Shown here: piece by piece, positions 8,630 through 18,460 of the stretch | How the letters are laid out: each line of letters opens with the position of its first letter | How positions within the stretch are numbered: the stretch's first letter is position 1 | Source: Algoriphagus sp. | GTDB lineage: Bacteria > Bacteroidota > Bacteroidia > Cytophagales > Cyclobacteriaceae | Direction: 5' to 3' | Length of the DNA stretch: 64,000 nt | NCBI RefSeq assembly: GCF_024305035.1 | Contig: NZ_JAMWZB010000007.1 | Coordinates: 51,905 to 115,904, forward strand | Translations under genes and position numbers: made by a program | The notes under the pieces: model-generated | The model's input: only the letters and a program-made list of their open reading frames with translations | Told to the model about the DNA's origin: nothing | The model's database searches: none

Positions 8630-8661
8630 AAGCCTCTCGAAATTCGGGAGGCTTTTTTTCT
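8630..8661 (+). terminator. Intrinsic terminator of metK
   Basis: AAGCCTC (8630-8636) pairs with GAGGCTT (8648-8654), and the inner CGAA/TTCG extends the stem through one G-T pair. A seven-T run follows the stem. Confidence 0.9.
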
Positions 8662-8794
8662 GGTTTAAGCCAAAGTTAAGCCATAATGAATTATCCATCC
8701 ACTCTTCCATTCCCGCTCATTTTTCCTATATTTAGCTAATCACCTTTTTGAAAAGGTCTGTTCTTTTCACGTTTTTAACTGCAACACCTTACCT

Positions 8795-10969
8795 ATGGCA
8801 AAAACCATTATTGTATCTAACCGACTTCCTATTTCGCTAAGACATCGAAATGGGCGATTTGAATTCAAACCTTCAGCCGGAGGATTAGCAACTGGGCTGG
8901 GCTCTATTTATAAATCCGGAGAAAATATCTGGATCGGATGGCCCGGAAATACCGTCGATGATCCCGAGCAGCGGGCAGAGATCATTCTCGAGCTTCACGA
9001 CCTTAAAATGGCCCCCGTTTTTCTCTCCAAAGAAGATGTGGAGCAGTTTTACGAGGGCTTTAGCAATGAAACCCTATGGCCCGCATTTCATTATTTCACC
9101 CAATACATGAGCTACAATGCCGAACATTGGGAGGCTTATGTGCGAGTCAATCAGAAATTTTGCGAGGCCATCCTCAAAAAGGCCGATCCCGATGACACGA
9201 TCTGGGTGCACGATTACCAATTACTCCTCCTTCCTCAGATGCTACGGGAAGTGCTCCCCAATGCCACCATTGCATTTTTCCAGCATATCCCCTTTCCCTC
9301 CTATGAGATCATCCGTATGATCCCTTGGAGAAAACAACTCTTAGAAGGGGTCTGTGGGGCTGATTTGATCGGTTTTCACACCTACGACGATATGCGGCAT
9401 TTTATGAGCGCAGTAGGTCGAATTACCGGACTCTCCAGTGAAAGCGGATATATTCAAGCCGATAATCGCATCATCAATGTAGACTCCTTCCCTATGGGCA
9501 TTGATTATGACAAATTTGCCAAACAGGCCAAGAGTAAAAAGACTCAAAGTATCGTTCGGGAATTCACCAAGCAAGTTGCCGGTCAAAAGCTGATCATAAC
9601 TATTGATCGCCTGGATTACTCCAAAGGAATCCCACAGCGAATCCATGCGTTCAATCAACTTTTGAAAGATCACAAGGAACTTCGTGGCAAGGTTTCCATG
9701 ATTATGATCGTAGTGCCCAGTCGGGACAAAGTGCAGTCCTACAAAGAACTCAAAGAGGAAATTGATTTGCTCGTCGGGCGGATCAATTCGGAATATTCGA
9801 CGCTCAATTGGGTACCGGTTCACTATTTCTACCGCAGCTTTCCTTTCGAAGAGCTCAGTGCCTTCTACAATATGTCAGACATTGCGCTGGTCACGCCACT
9901 TCGGGATGGAATGAATCTGGTTTGTAAAGAATATGTAGCTAGTCGAACCGATCAAACTGGCGTATTGATTCTCTCTGAAATGGCCGGAGCATCCAAGGAA
10001 CTCCAAGATGCCGTCTTAGTCAATCCCAATGATCGGCAGGGCGTCGTTGATGCGATCTACAGCGCTTTGACCATGAAGCCACAGGAGCAAAAAGCACGGA
10101 TTTCCTCCATGCAGGAAAGTCTCAAAAAATACGACATTTTCCAATGGGTCAAAGTATTCCTCGACCGCATTGAGCATGTCAAGGAAAAGCAGGCCGAACT
10201 CACTTCAAAGGATGTGGACGCCAAGGTGATCAATGAAATCGAAAAAGCATTCAAAGCAGCCCAAAATCCTGTACTATTCTTGGACTATGACGGTACGCTT
10301 ACCGGATTTGTGGCTAATCCCAACGATGCAAAACCGGATGCCGAACTCAAGGCCATCATCAAAGGACTCAGTCAAATCGCCCAGGTAGTTATTATTTCTG
10401 GGCGGGACAAGGACACGCTCGGCACCTGGTTTAAAGGCCAACAGATCGACATGATCGCCGAGCATGGGGTCTGGGTGAAGCGAAAAGAAAACAAAGGAGA
10501 CTGGGAGCTCTATGCTGAGGTGGATGATACCTGGAAAGATGACATCCGCTCAGTGATGGAATATTACGTTCTCCGCACGCCGGGAGCTTTTATTGAAGAA
10601 AAGCATCATTCCTTGGTTTGGCATTACCGCAAGGTAGAAAGCGGACTGGGAGACTTGCGAATGCGGGAACTCTTCAGTCATCTCAAATACATGGCCCGCG
10701 GACATAATTTGCAGGTATTGGAAGGAAACATGGTCCTGGAGATCAAGCGACCAGACATCAACAAAGGTCGTGCGGCTACAGCTTTGATGAAAGGCAGCGA
10801 TTATGATTTTATCCTGGCCATCGGTGACGACTGGACCGATGAAGACACGTTTAAAGTCATGCCCAAAAATGCCTATACCATTCGAGTGGGCTATGCCTAT
10901 ACCCAAGCCAATTACAATATCAAATCCGTCCGTCAAGTGCGGAATTTATTGGGCAAATTGATTGGGTAA
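8795..10969 (+). CDS. Bifunctional trehalose-6-phosphate synthase/phosphatase (OtsA-OtsB fusion)
   Basis: 724 residues carrying both steps of trehalose synthesis from UDP-glucose and glucose-6-phosphate. Residues 1 to about 470 are a GT20 synthase (SAGGLATGL, HDYQLLLLPQML, FPMGIDYDKF, DRLDYSKGIPQRI, TPLRDGMNLVCKEYVA). Residues from about 490 are a HAD phosphatase: motif I LDYDGTLTGF with nucleophile Asp, motif II ISGRDKDTL, C-terminal IGDDWTDEDTF. The fused form is common in Bacteroidota and in eukaryotes. The protein is cytosolic, probably for osmotic or desiccation stress. It stands alone, followed by a palindromic element. Confidence 0.96.
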   Translation: MAKTIIVSNRLPISLRHRNGRFEFKPSAGGLATGLGSIYKSGENIWIGWPGNTVDDPEQRAEIILELHDLKMAPVFLSKEDVEQFYEGFSNETLWPAFHYFTQYMSYNAEHWEAYVRVNQKFCEAILKKADPDDTIWVHDYQLLLLPQMLREVLPNATIAFFQHIPFPSYEIIRMIPWRKQLLEGVCGADLIGFHTYDDMRHFMSAVGRITGLSSESGYIQADNRIINVDSFPMGIDYDKFAKQAKSKKTQSIVREFTKQVAGQKLIITIDRLDYSKGIPQRIHAFNQLLKDHKELRGKVSMIMIVVPSRDKVQSYKELKEEIDLLVGRINSEYSTLNWVPVHYFYRSFPFEELSAFYNMSDIALVTPLRDGMNLVCKEYVASRTDQTGVLILSEMAGASKELQDAVLVNPNDRQGVVDAIYSALTMKPQEQKARISSMQESLKKYDIFQWVKVFLDRIEHVKEKQAELTSKDVDAKVINEIEKAFKAAQNPVLFLDYDGTLTGFVANPNDAKPDAELKAIIKGLSQIAQVVIISGRDKDTLGTWFKGQQIDMIAEHGVWVKRKENKGDWELYAEVDDTWKDDIRSVMEYYVLRTPGAFIEEKHHSLVWHYRKVESGLGDLRMRELFSHLKYMARGHNLQVLEGNMVLEIKRPDINKGRAATALMKGSDYDFILAIGDDWTDEDTFKVMPKNAYTIRVGYAYTQANYNIKSVRQVRNLLGKLIG

Positions 10970-10978
10970 TTAAAACTG

Positions 10979-11013
10979 AATACCTGTCAGGTTTCAAAAA
11001 CCTGACAGGTATT
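10979..11013. repeat. Palindromic intergenic element
   Basis: Two 16-base arms (10979-10994 and 10998-11013, core ACCTGTCAGGTTT and complement) with a 3-base loop CAA, ten bases after the otsAB stop. It has no strong T run. The form resembles the ACCTGTCAGGT-type palindromes scattered between Bacteroidota genes (from memory). It could also help terminate the trehalose gene. The rest of 10970-11257 shows nothing recognisable. Confidence 0.75.
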
Positions 11014-11257
11014 TCTACATTAAGCCTTCACACGAGCTCTAAAGTCATCACAAACCAAATTTACGCTCCACAGTCTGCAAGAAAAAAATTGGACTCTTCT
11101 TAGAAGTCTTGACTTTTATCACTAACTTTTAGTCAATTAACTCACGTGTAAACAGCTTTAGCGCAGCTAGTTGAGTTTACGACCAACTCTTGTTTAAGAC
11201 TATTCTATTTCGCTGAATCTCACGTTCGATTCGGTTTTATTTTCTTTACATTTTAAG

Positions 11258-12322
11258 ATGAAAACCCTTTTCCTCCTTGGAATGGCCTTACTCTTGAGCA
11301 TTCAGTCAATGGCTCAATCGGTCCCAATCCTAAAATCCAAGACACTAGGTTTCCTTGAAACCTTAGACGAAGGCCAAAAAGAGCTTGCTTTGCAGCCCTT
11401 TGCAGACAGTGCCCGTACCGAGTGGACCAACCTCCCACTCGGATTAGCCCCACGCAAAGGCCTTGCCTATGGCGAACTTTCAGCAGAAAGTAAGATGGCT
11501 TTTCATCAGGTATTGAGCGGGATTTTCAGTTCGCAGGGCTATCTCAAAACCTTTGCGATCATGCAGGTAGATGATATACTCCACGAACTTTTTGAAATCC
11601 AGCACAGTCGAGGACAGATCCCTGACAAGGCCATCCAAATGATTCGAGGGCTCAATTGGGACTATGGCAATTACTACCTTTTGATATCGGGCAATCCGGC
11701 CGAAGACGAATGGTGGGGGCTGAAGTTTGAAGGGCACCACATTTCCATCAATCTGACCGTTGTCGGAAATGAATTTACCATGACTCCTTTGTTTTTCGGC
11801 TCTGATCCTGCCGTCGTGGAAGACACGCAGTATGCAGGTCTGAGACCACTGAGCAAAGAAGAAGATTACGGGTTTTGGTTTGTCAATTCACTAAATGAAA
11901 CACAAAAAGCAAAAGCGACCCTTTCCGAAGAGGTGCCCGGGGATATCATCACCAGCCCGGATCGCCCACAGTGGCTGGAGGATTTTCAGGGCATTAAAGG
12001 CTCCGAACTCACCGAAGGACAGCAAACCATTCTCCACTATTTGATTGAAGAATACATCGGAAATCTCGATCCGGAAAAAGCCGCAGAGCACTTGGCCACA
12101 CTCCATGCCCGGGGAATGGATGAAGTGTATTTTGCCTGGATCGGAAGCTACGAACCCATGAAGCCCCACTATTACCTCATCCATAGTCCGGATTTTCTAA
12201 TCGAATATGATAATGTGGGGTTCCTGGACAATGCTAATCATATCCACACGATCTTTCGGGAAAACGGAAGGGATTTTGGAGCGGATGTGTTAAAAAAGCA
12301 CCGATTAGAACACGCTCACTGA
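11258..12322 (+). CDS. Secreted DUF3500-family protein
   Basis: 354 residues with an N-terminal signal peptide (MKTLFLLGMALLLSIQSMAQ). The body has DUF3500 hallmarks: RTEWTNLPLGLAPRKGLAYGEL, repeated segments around GYLKTFAIMQVDDILHEL, the WGLKFEGHHISIN core and the C-terminal HYYLIHSPDFLIEYDN and NHIHTIFRENGRDFG. Biochemical function unknown. It is 36 bases upstream of a secreted S9 peptidase in the same direction, so the two probably form an operon and may act on the same extracytoplasmic substrate. Confidence 0.85.
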   Translation: MKTLFLLGMALLLSIQSMAQSVPILKSKTLGFLETLDEGQKELALQPFADSARTEWTNLPLGLAPRKGLAYGELSAESKMAFHQVLSGIFSSQGYLKTFAIMQVDDILHELFEIQHSRGQIPDKAIQMIRGLNWDYGNYYLLISGNPAEDEWWGLKFEGHHISINLTVVGNEFTMTPLFFGSDPAVVEDTQYAGLRPLSKEEDYGFWFVNSLNETQKAKATLSEEVPGDIITSPDRPQWLEDFQGIKGSELTEGQQTILHYLIEEYIGNLDPEKAAEHLATLHARGMDEVYFAWIGSYEPMKPHYYLIHSPDFLIEYDNVGFLDNANHIHTIFRENGRDFGADVLKKHRLEHAH

Positions 12323-12358
12323 GAAAAATAAATTATTGAAAGTCATACCATTAATTCG

Positions 12359-14389
12359 ATGAAAACACATTTCCATCTTTTACTACTCGCGCTATTTTGT
12401 TTGGGCACTGTACAAGCTCAAGAAAAAACCAATCTCGAACTCACCGATCTCTTTGACCTGGAGTATGTCAGTGATCCACAGATCTCACCTGACGGTAGCA
12501 AAATCATCTATACGCGGAATTTTAAAGATATCATGACCGACCGGGACTACTCCAATCTCTGGATGGTAAATGCAGATGGAAGTCAAAATCGACCGCTTAC
12601 GCAAGGCAATCAGCGGGATTTCGGTGCAGTTTGGTCTCCAGATGGAACTAAAATCGCCTATCGGTCCAATGCCCAAGACGAGCGGGTCAAACTTTTTGTA
12701 CTCTACCTAGACACCAAAGAATCCGTAGCTCTAACCAATTCAGCTAACGCACCTGGGGCTATAAGTTGGTCTGCAGATGGACAGAATTTGGCCTTCACCC
12801 AGTTTGTCCCCACATCCAAAAAATCATTACTGAGTATCCCTTCTAAACCCCAAGGCGCCGAATGGAACGAAGCCCCGATTTTTATCGAGGAGCTCAACTA
12901 TCGAGGAGACGGGTCAGGTTATCTTCCCAGTGGTCATTCCCAGATTTTTACGATTGGACTTAGTGGAGGGACGGCAAGACAGCGAACTTTTGATGCTAAA
13001 AATTATGGATCACCCATCTGGTCTGCCGATGGCCAAAGCCTCTTTTTCTCTGCCAATCTTCACGAAAATTCAGAATTGGAGCCGGCAAATTCGGAAATCT
13101 ACCAACTCGATTTAGCGAGTGGAGCGATCACAGCCTTAACATCCAGATTTGGTCCGGACTCTAACCCCAGCCTTTCTCCCGATGGTAAAATGATCGCTTT
13201 CACCGGATATGACGACAGCTTCCAAGGCTATCAAGTCACCAATCTCTATGTAATGAATACTGATGGATCTGAAGTCAAAAACCTGACAGCTGAACTGGAC
13301 CGAGATGCAGGAAATCCCCAATGGGAGGCCAATGGTAAAGGAATTTATTTTCAATACGATGAATTTGGCGATACTAAAATCGGCCATGTGGCTCTAACTG
13401 GGAAAATCCGTACGGTAGTCGAAGGATTGGGAGGCCTTGACCTAGGCCGGCCCTACAATGCGGGCACATTTACGGTTTCAAAAAATGATCGTTTTGCCAT
13501 TACCCAAGGCGGTCCTGAGCACCCCGCAGATTTGGCTGTGTGGATAGGAGGAGAAACCAATCGCCTGACCGCAGTCAACGAGGATCTTTTTTCTTACCGG
13601 AAGATCGGCCAAACCGAAGAAATCTGGTGGGAATCTAGCTTTGATGGCAAACGAATCCAAGGATGGATTGTCACGCCACCTGATTTTGACCCCAATAAAA
13701 AGTATCCCTTCATTTTGGAAATACACGGCGGTCCCTTTGCCATGTACGGACCGTCCTTTGCCTACGAAATCCAATCCTATGCGGCCGCAGGTTATGTCGT
13801 GTTGTATACCAACCCGAGGGGAAGTACTGGTTACGGTCAGGAATTTGGCAATGCCATTCATCACGATTATCCCAATCATGACTACGAGGACCTCATGTCC
13901 GGAGTAGATGCCGTCATCGAAAAAGGCTACATTGATTCGGAGAATTTATTTGTCACCGGAGGGTCAGGTGGTGGCGTGTTGACTGCTTGGATCGTGGGAA
14001 AAACCGATCGGTTTAAGGCTGCTGTGGTTGCCAAGCCGGTCATTAACTGGACGAGTTTTGTCCTTCACGCGGATGGGGCGGCCTTTTTTGGGAAATACTG
14101 GTTTGGAGCCATGCCCTGGGAAGATATCGAAAACTACTGGAGAAGATCTCCACTTTCTCTGGTGGGCAATGTGACCACACCCACCATGCTTCTCACTGGA
14201 GAAAAGGATTTCCGAACTCCCATTTCAGAGTCCGAGCAATATTATACCGCATTAAAGCTCCAAGGAGTAGAATCGGCGATGGTCCGTATCCCGAATGCTT
14301 CCCATGGCTTAGTGAATCGACCCAGTATGCTGATGAGCAAAAGTGCTTCGATATTGAGCTGGTTCAATCATTATTTAACCAAAGAATAA
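12359..14389 (+). CDS. S9-family prolyl-oligopeptidase-type peptidase, secreted
   Basis: 676 residues with a signal peptide (MKTHFHLLLLALFCLGTVQA). Residues about 35-400 form a beta-propeller of PD40/WD40-like repeats (QISPDGSKIIYTRN, WSPDGTKIAYRSN, LSPDGKMIAFTGYD). The C-terminal alpha/beta hydrolase carries the complete triad: Ser536 in GGSGGG, Asp617 in TGEKDFRTP, His649 in NASHGL. Such enzymes release dipeptides or acylated residues from peptides in the periplasm. It follows the DUF3500 gene closely. Confidence 0.93.
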   Translation: MKTHFHLLLLALFCLGTVQAQEKTNLELTDLFDLEYVSDPQISPDGSKIIYTRNFKDIMTDRDYSNLWMVNADGSQNRPLTQGNQRDFGAVWSPDGTKIAYRSNAQDERVKLFVLYLDTKESVALTNSANAPGAISWSADGQNLAFTQFVPTSKKSLLSIPSKPQGAEWNEAPIFIEELNYRGDGSGYLPSGHSQIFTIGLSGGTARQRTFDAKNYGSPIWSADGQSLFFSANLHENSELEPANSEIYQLDLASGAITALTSRFGPDSNPSLSPDGKMIAFTGYDDSFQGYQVTNLYVMNTDGSEVKNLTAELDRDAGNPQWEANGKGIYFQYDEFGDTKIGHVALTGKIRTVVEGLGGLDLGRPYNAGTFTVSKNDRFAITQGGPEHPADLAVWIGGETNRLTAVNEDLFSYRKIGQTEEIWWESSFDGKRIQGWIVTPPDFDPNKKYPFILEIHGGPFAMYGPSFAYEIQSYAAAGYVVLYTNPRGSTGYGQEFGNAIHHDYPNHDYEDLMSGVDAVIEKGYIDSENLFVTGGSGGGVLTAWIVGKTDRFKAAVVAKPVINWTSFVLHADGAAFFGKYWFGAMPWEDIENYWRRSPLSLVGNVTTPTMLLTGEKDFRTPISESEQYYTALKLQGVESAMVRIPNASHGLVNRPSMLMSKSASILSWFNHYLTKE

Positions 14390-14518
14390 GCAGGAAGCAT
14401 CAACTAAAAAGCCCCTGTTCACAAGGAATAGCTTCTTAAAACCGGACTACTTTCATTGATTCAAAATGCTAGGAAACACATGAAATCGAGCACGACGCTG
14501 GCGACACACAGGGAGATG

Positions 14519-14534
14519 CCCCGATATATCGGGG
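14519..14534. repeat. Short perfect palindrome between genes
   Basis: CCCCGATATATCGGGG, a perfect 16-base palindrome in the 190-base gap between the S9 peptidase and the epimerase. CCCCGAT...ATCGGGG palindromes are, from memory, a common intergenic repeat type in Cytophagales. It has no T run on either side. Confidence 0.65.
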
Positions 14535-14580
14535 AACAATTCGAGATTCCATCTGATCGCTAAAAGCAAATTATAAACTG

Positions 14581-15558
14581 ATGAAATCACTAAAAAATAC
14601 CCCAGTCTTAGTTACCGGAGCAACAGGTTTTGTAGGATCTCGACTTTCAGAATTACTTGCTACACAGGAGGAAGCACAGGTTACCGGAATCGGCCGAAAT
14701 CTCGACCGAGTCTCCTATTTAAAAAACATAGGAGTGGAACTCCAAACTGCTGATATCTTAGATGAGGAAGCACTAAAAAACGTGGTCAAAGGAAAGGAAA
14801 TCGTCTTCCACACAGCAGCGGCATTAGTTCCTGATCTCGCCTTAGCCCAAAAAGTAAATGTCCATGCCACCGAAAACCTGGTCAGGCTAGCCGCAGAAGC
14901 AGGAGTTTCCCGGTTTGTCCATGTAAGCACCGTGGGTGCCTACGATTTGAGCAATTTGACCCGAGTTGAGGAAAGCACTCCTTTGGCCCTGACCCACTCA
15001 TCGGTTTATCCAAAAACGAAAGCCGAAGCCGAAAAACGAGCCATTGAAACCGCGGCAGCTTACCGAATGGAACTGTCGATCGTTCGTCCGACCATGATTT
15101 ATGGCCCAGGCCATGGGGTTTGGTCTGAGGGGATGTTTTCAGCAATCCTTCAGGGTAAGCCGGTTTTATTTGGAAACGGATCGGGAAATTTCCATCCGGT
15201 GTACCTCGACGATGTCGTGGAAGGGATAATTCTTTGTGGCATCCATCCTCAAGCAGCAGGCGAAGCTTTTAACCTATCAAATGGACTCACCACTTGGAAG
15301 GAGTTTATGAGTAACTACGCCAATTTGAGTGGTAAAAAACTCAAAAGTATCCCACTTTTGTTGGCCCGATTACTCGCTTTCGCCAATAAAATCCCTGGCA
15401 TCAAAACCCCAATTGATCCGGGCTTTATCGAAATGGCTACTTCCAAGAAAGATTTTCCAAATACGAAGGCGGCAAAACTGATCGGTTGGATTCCCCAAGT
15501 TTCTTTCGAAGAGGGGATGAAAAAAACACAGGAATGGCTCAGGAAAGAAATGCTTTAA
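14581..15558 (+). CDS. NAD-dependent epimerase/dehydratase (extended SDR)
   Basis: 325 residues. The Rossmann nucleotide motif TGATGFVGSRL is at about 12-22. HVSTVGAY and SSVYPKTKAEAEKRA give the catalytic Ser/Thr, Tyr and Lys of extended SDRs; IVRPTMIYGPGHGVW is the typical RP-YGP segment. The substrate is unknown; resemblance is to the sterol/flavonoid-reductase side of the family rather than to sugar-nucleotide epimerases. No close gene partners. Confidence 0.88.
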   Translation: MKSLKNTPVLVTGATGFVGSRLSELLATQEEAQVTGIGRNLDRVSYLKNIGVELQTADILDEEALKNVVKGKEIVFHTAAALVPDLALAQKVNVHATENLVRLAAEAGVSRFVHVSTVGAYDLSNLTRVEESTPLALTHSSVYPKTKAEAEKRAIETAAAYRMELSIVRPTMIYGPGHGVWSEGMFSAILQGKPVLFGNGSGNFHPVYLDDVVEGIILCGIHPQAAGEAFNLSNGLTTWKEFMSNYANLSGKKLKSIPLLLARLLAFANKIPGIKTPIDPGFIEMATSKKDFPNTKAAKLIGWIPQVSFEEGMKKTQEWLRKEML

Positions 15559-16197
15559 GATATTGTCAGATAATTCAATGATTTATTTCATTTTTCAATT
15601 CAAGAAAACCCTTAATTCCAAACCATAGATGGAGAATACTCCATGCTGAATAGGAAAAATTTTTAGGGTAATTGGGACGATAAAATTGAGGTTTCGTCCC
15701 AAATCTTTCTGGGGACTACGCGCAAGATTCTATATTCAAGAGCATCGTACATGGGTTTGTAAAACGGCTTCACATAAAAGCTCAAATCTTCTACTTTAAA
15801 CTAGATAAATTGAACTTTTCTAAGCATCCCAAAAACATAGATCCGATAAATACATGAAAATCAGAAAATTTATGATTTGATTTCAAACGGATTATTGTAT
15901 TTTGGTAATACAAATTTTTGTACTTGAAAAACAAACCAACCGTTTTACTTATTTCTTGATCCACGCAATTTTTCATCCAAGCTCAAGCGATGAAATTATC
16001 CTAAATCAAGAAGGGGTATTCATGACTTCATTCCGAAAAGGAAATTCTACAATTCCCTTTTTACTGATTTCACATGAATTTATATTCTTCTCATTTGAAC
16101 CTGAAAAAGAAAGCTTTGGCGCCTCACTCAGAAACTAATGCAGGGCGTCAAACTAGAGATCCTATTTGAGTATTCATCCATTTCTAAACCTTTTATC
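15559..16197. other. Long intergenic region upstream of the decarboxylase-FIST operon
   Basis: About 640 bases with no convincing gene. It contains an AT-rich palindrome TACAAATTTTTGTA near 15909-15922; a similar AATACAAATTTTGTACTG occurs at about 35926 downstream of a kinase. Short open frames here (for example 15902-16138) lack family features. It presumably holds the promoter of the decarboxylase gene. Confidence 0.5.
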
Positions 16198-18453
16198 ATG
16201 AAAACATCCACTATTCATCATTCGGCTATTTTTGCGAAAAATCTTCTTCATGCTCATAACGAACTCCCCCAATCGGAAAAAATCCAGCTGAAAGGTTCGG
16301 GAGCTGAAGCACTCGAAGCCTTATTTCTAGGATCACGGGGCACCAATGCTTCCACCATGCTAGAGATGCTCCAACTGGCACTCAAATTCCATGTGGAGTT
16401 CCGAAGAGACTATTTCCCCCAAGATCCAGACTATCTAAACGAAGCCATTCAAAATTCCCCTTCCTTTCAGAATACGGTCAGCATGATGAAGGAAGAATAC
16501 ATCAAGCTACTACAGCAGCTTCAGGAATCTGGGACTTTTTTTAGCATGCGGTCCATCGGTCACATGCTTTGGGACACCACCACACCAGGCATCTTAGGCT
16601 ACTTCGCCGCATTGCTCTACAATCAAAACAATGTCGCAGCCGAGGCTTCCCCTGTCACTACCCTCTTGGAAATGCATGTCGGTAACGAACTCTGTAAGTT
16701 ACTTGGATATGAAGTCACCCCCATTCCTACCTCTAGCAATGACCCTGTGGTTACTACCAAAGGAATCACGGGTTGGGGTCACATTACCTGTGATGGCTCA
16801 GTTGCCAATTTAGAAGGTTTGTGGATGGCCAGAAACCTGAAATTTTACCCCATCAGCGTGCGAGCTGCCCTACAAAATGAAGCGGCCCTTTCTTGCGCAA
16901 AAGGCTTTGAGGTCAAATTACTTAGCGGAGAATCCAAACCCCTAATCACTCTTGATGATTGGTCGCTTTTGAATCTTCCCATCGATGAAATCCTGGATAT
17001 CCCCAATCAAATCTCTGCTCAATTCGATCTGGACATCACTGTCATCGGGAATGCTATCGCCAACTATACCGTCCAAAATCTGGGGTATTATGAGATTTTT
17101 CAAAATTCCATGACTGAGGTCAAAAATGTGCCTGTGAGTTTTTGCTCGGCTGCTCGACATTATTCCTGGCCCAAAGGTGCCGCCATCTTAGGCATCGGAT
17201 CTTCCAATATGCGCTCCATCCAAGTGGATGAAAAAGTCCACATGGACATCAACCACCTCCGCTCAGAGCTAGAATTTTGTTTGGAAAATAAAATCCCCGT
17301 GCTCAATGTCGTAGCCATCATCGGAACCACAGAGGAGAGTGCTGTTGATCCTTTAGTAGATATTCTGGCCGTTCGGGATGAATTCCGGAGGAAAGGTTTG
17401 GAATTTGCCGTCCATGCTGATGCTGCTTGGGGGGGATATTTTAAAACCATGCTCAACAGTCCGGACGAAAGTGACCCCAGACTATTTGCTAGTATAGAAG
17501 AAAGTGAAATCGCCACACTACCTATGAGTGAATACGTGAAATTGCAGTACCAAAACATCCAGTTGGCGGACTCTATCACCATCGATCCGCACAAATCCGG
17601 CTATGTCCCCTACCCTGCCGGTGGACTTTGCTACCGAAATTCGGCTATGCGAAACTTGGTGTCATTCACCGCGCCTGTCGTCTATCATGGAGGAGTAGAC
17701 CCTACAGTCGGCGTCTATGGAGTGGAAGGCTCCAAACCGGGAGCTGCAGCTGCGGCCGTGTACTTCAGCCACAAAGTGATCCGTCCTAATTCGACCGGAT
17801 ACGGAAGACTATCTGGAGCCTGCTTCTTTAATGCGAAGCGACTTTACGCTGCTTTGGTCTGTATGAATATCGAGAACCTTCCCTTTTTCGTCGTCCCATT
17901 GATCCCTATTCCGGCTATTGAACAGGGAAAAAGCGAAGCTGAAGTCCAAGCTCAATACGAATTTATCCGAGATCGCATAGTCATCAAAACCAATGAGGAA
18001 ATCATGGCTGATCCGGAGGCTTTTGCCCTCTTCAAAGAACTGGGTGGGGATCAAACCATTGTCACCTATCTCTTCAACTTTTATAATGCCGACCGAAGCA
18101 AAAACTCGGATATGGCTAAGGTAAATCAATTCAATGATGCGATTTACAAGATGTTTAGCTTCAAACCCTATGAAGACAATACCGAAGACACAGAGATCGT
18201 AGTGACTTCCTCTGCCTTTACTCGTGATGGCTATGGGGATGTGCTGGTAGATAGCCTTAGGGCGAGAATCGGTGTGAACAATCTACCCGATAGCTCCATC
18301 AACTTTATCATCTCCACGATCATGAATCCATGGCTTACCAATACGGTAGAGGGTTCCTTCATCCCTCAACTCATGGAGATCATGATCAAGAACATCAGCA
18401 ACTGCCTGAGCAAGCTTCAGTCAGAAAATTTCAATCCCACTCCAGAAAACTAA
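16198..18453 (+). CDS. Group II pyridoxal-phosphate-dependent decarboxylase
   Basis: 751 residues from ATG 16198; an in-frame ATG at 16138 would only add a 20-residue head of no apparent value. The PLP fold is clear: HADAAWGGYF (Asp that contacts the pyridine nitrogen), Lys466 in TIDPHKSGYVPYPAG as the Schiff-base lysine, then GVYGVEGSKPGAAAAAVYFSH. The group includes glutamate, tyrosine and aromatic amino-acid decarboxylases, so the likely reaction is amino acid to amine plus CO2; the substrate cannot be assigned. It is longer than the roughly 470-620 residues of most members, with extra N-terminal sequence and a C-terminal extension. Seven bases separate it from the FIST gene, so they are co-transcribed. 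Cytosolic. Confidence 0.88.
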   Translation: MKTSTIHHSAIFAKNLLHAHNELPQSEKIQLKGSGAEALEALFLGSRGTNASTMLEMLQLALKFHVEFRRDYFPQDPDYLNEAIQNSPSFQNTVSMMKEEYIKLLQQLQESGTFFSMRSIGHMLWDTTTPGILGYFAALLYNQNNVAAEASPVTTLLEMHVGNELCKLLGYEVTPIPTSSNDPVVTTKGITGWGHITCDGSVANLEGLWMARNLKFYPISVRAALQNEAALSCAKGFEVKLLSGESKPLITLDDWSLLNLPIDEILDIPNQISAQFDLDITVIGNAIANYTVQNLGYYEIFQNSMTEVKNVPVSFCSAARHYSWPKGAAILGIGSSNMRSIQVDEKVHMDINHLRSELEFCLENKIPVLNVVAIIGTTEESAVDPLVDILAVRDEFRRKGLEFAVHADAAWGGYFKTMLNSPDESDPRLFASIEESEIATLPMSEYVKLQYQNIQLADSITIDPHKSGYVPYPAGGLCYRNSAMRNLVSFTAPVVYHGGVDPTVGVYGVEGSKPGAAAAAVYFSHKVIRPNSTGYGRLSGACFFNAKRLYAALVCMNIENLPFFVVPLIPIPAIEQGKSEAEVQAQYEFIRDRIVIKTNEEIMADPEAFALFKELGGDQTIVTYLFNFYNADRSKNSDMAKVNQFNDAIYKMFSFKPYEDNTEDTEIVVTSSAFTRDGYGDVLVDSLRARIGVNNLPDSSINFIISTIMNPWLTNTVEGSFIPQLMEIMIKNISNCLSKLQSENFNPTPEN

Positions 18454-18460
18454 CCTAACC

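Noticed and set aside
15902..16138. 78-residue open frame before the decarboxylase
   Set aside because: No domain, no signal, AT-rich composition; looks like chance open frame in a long leader.
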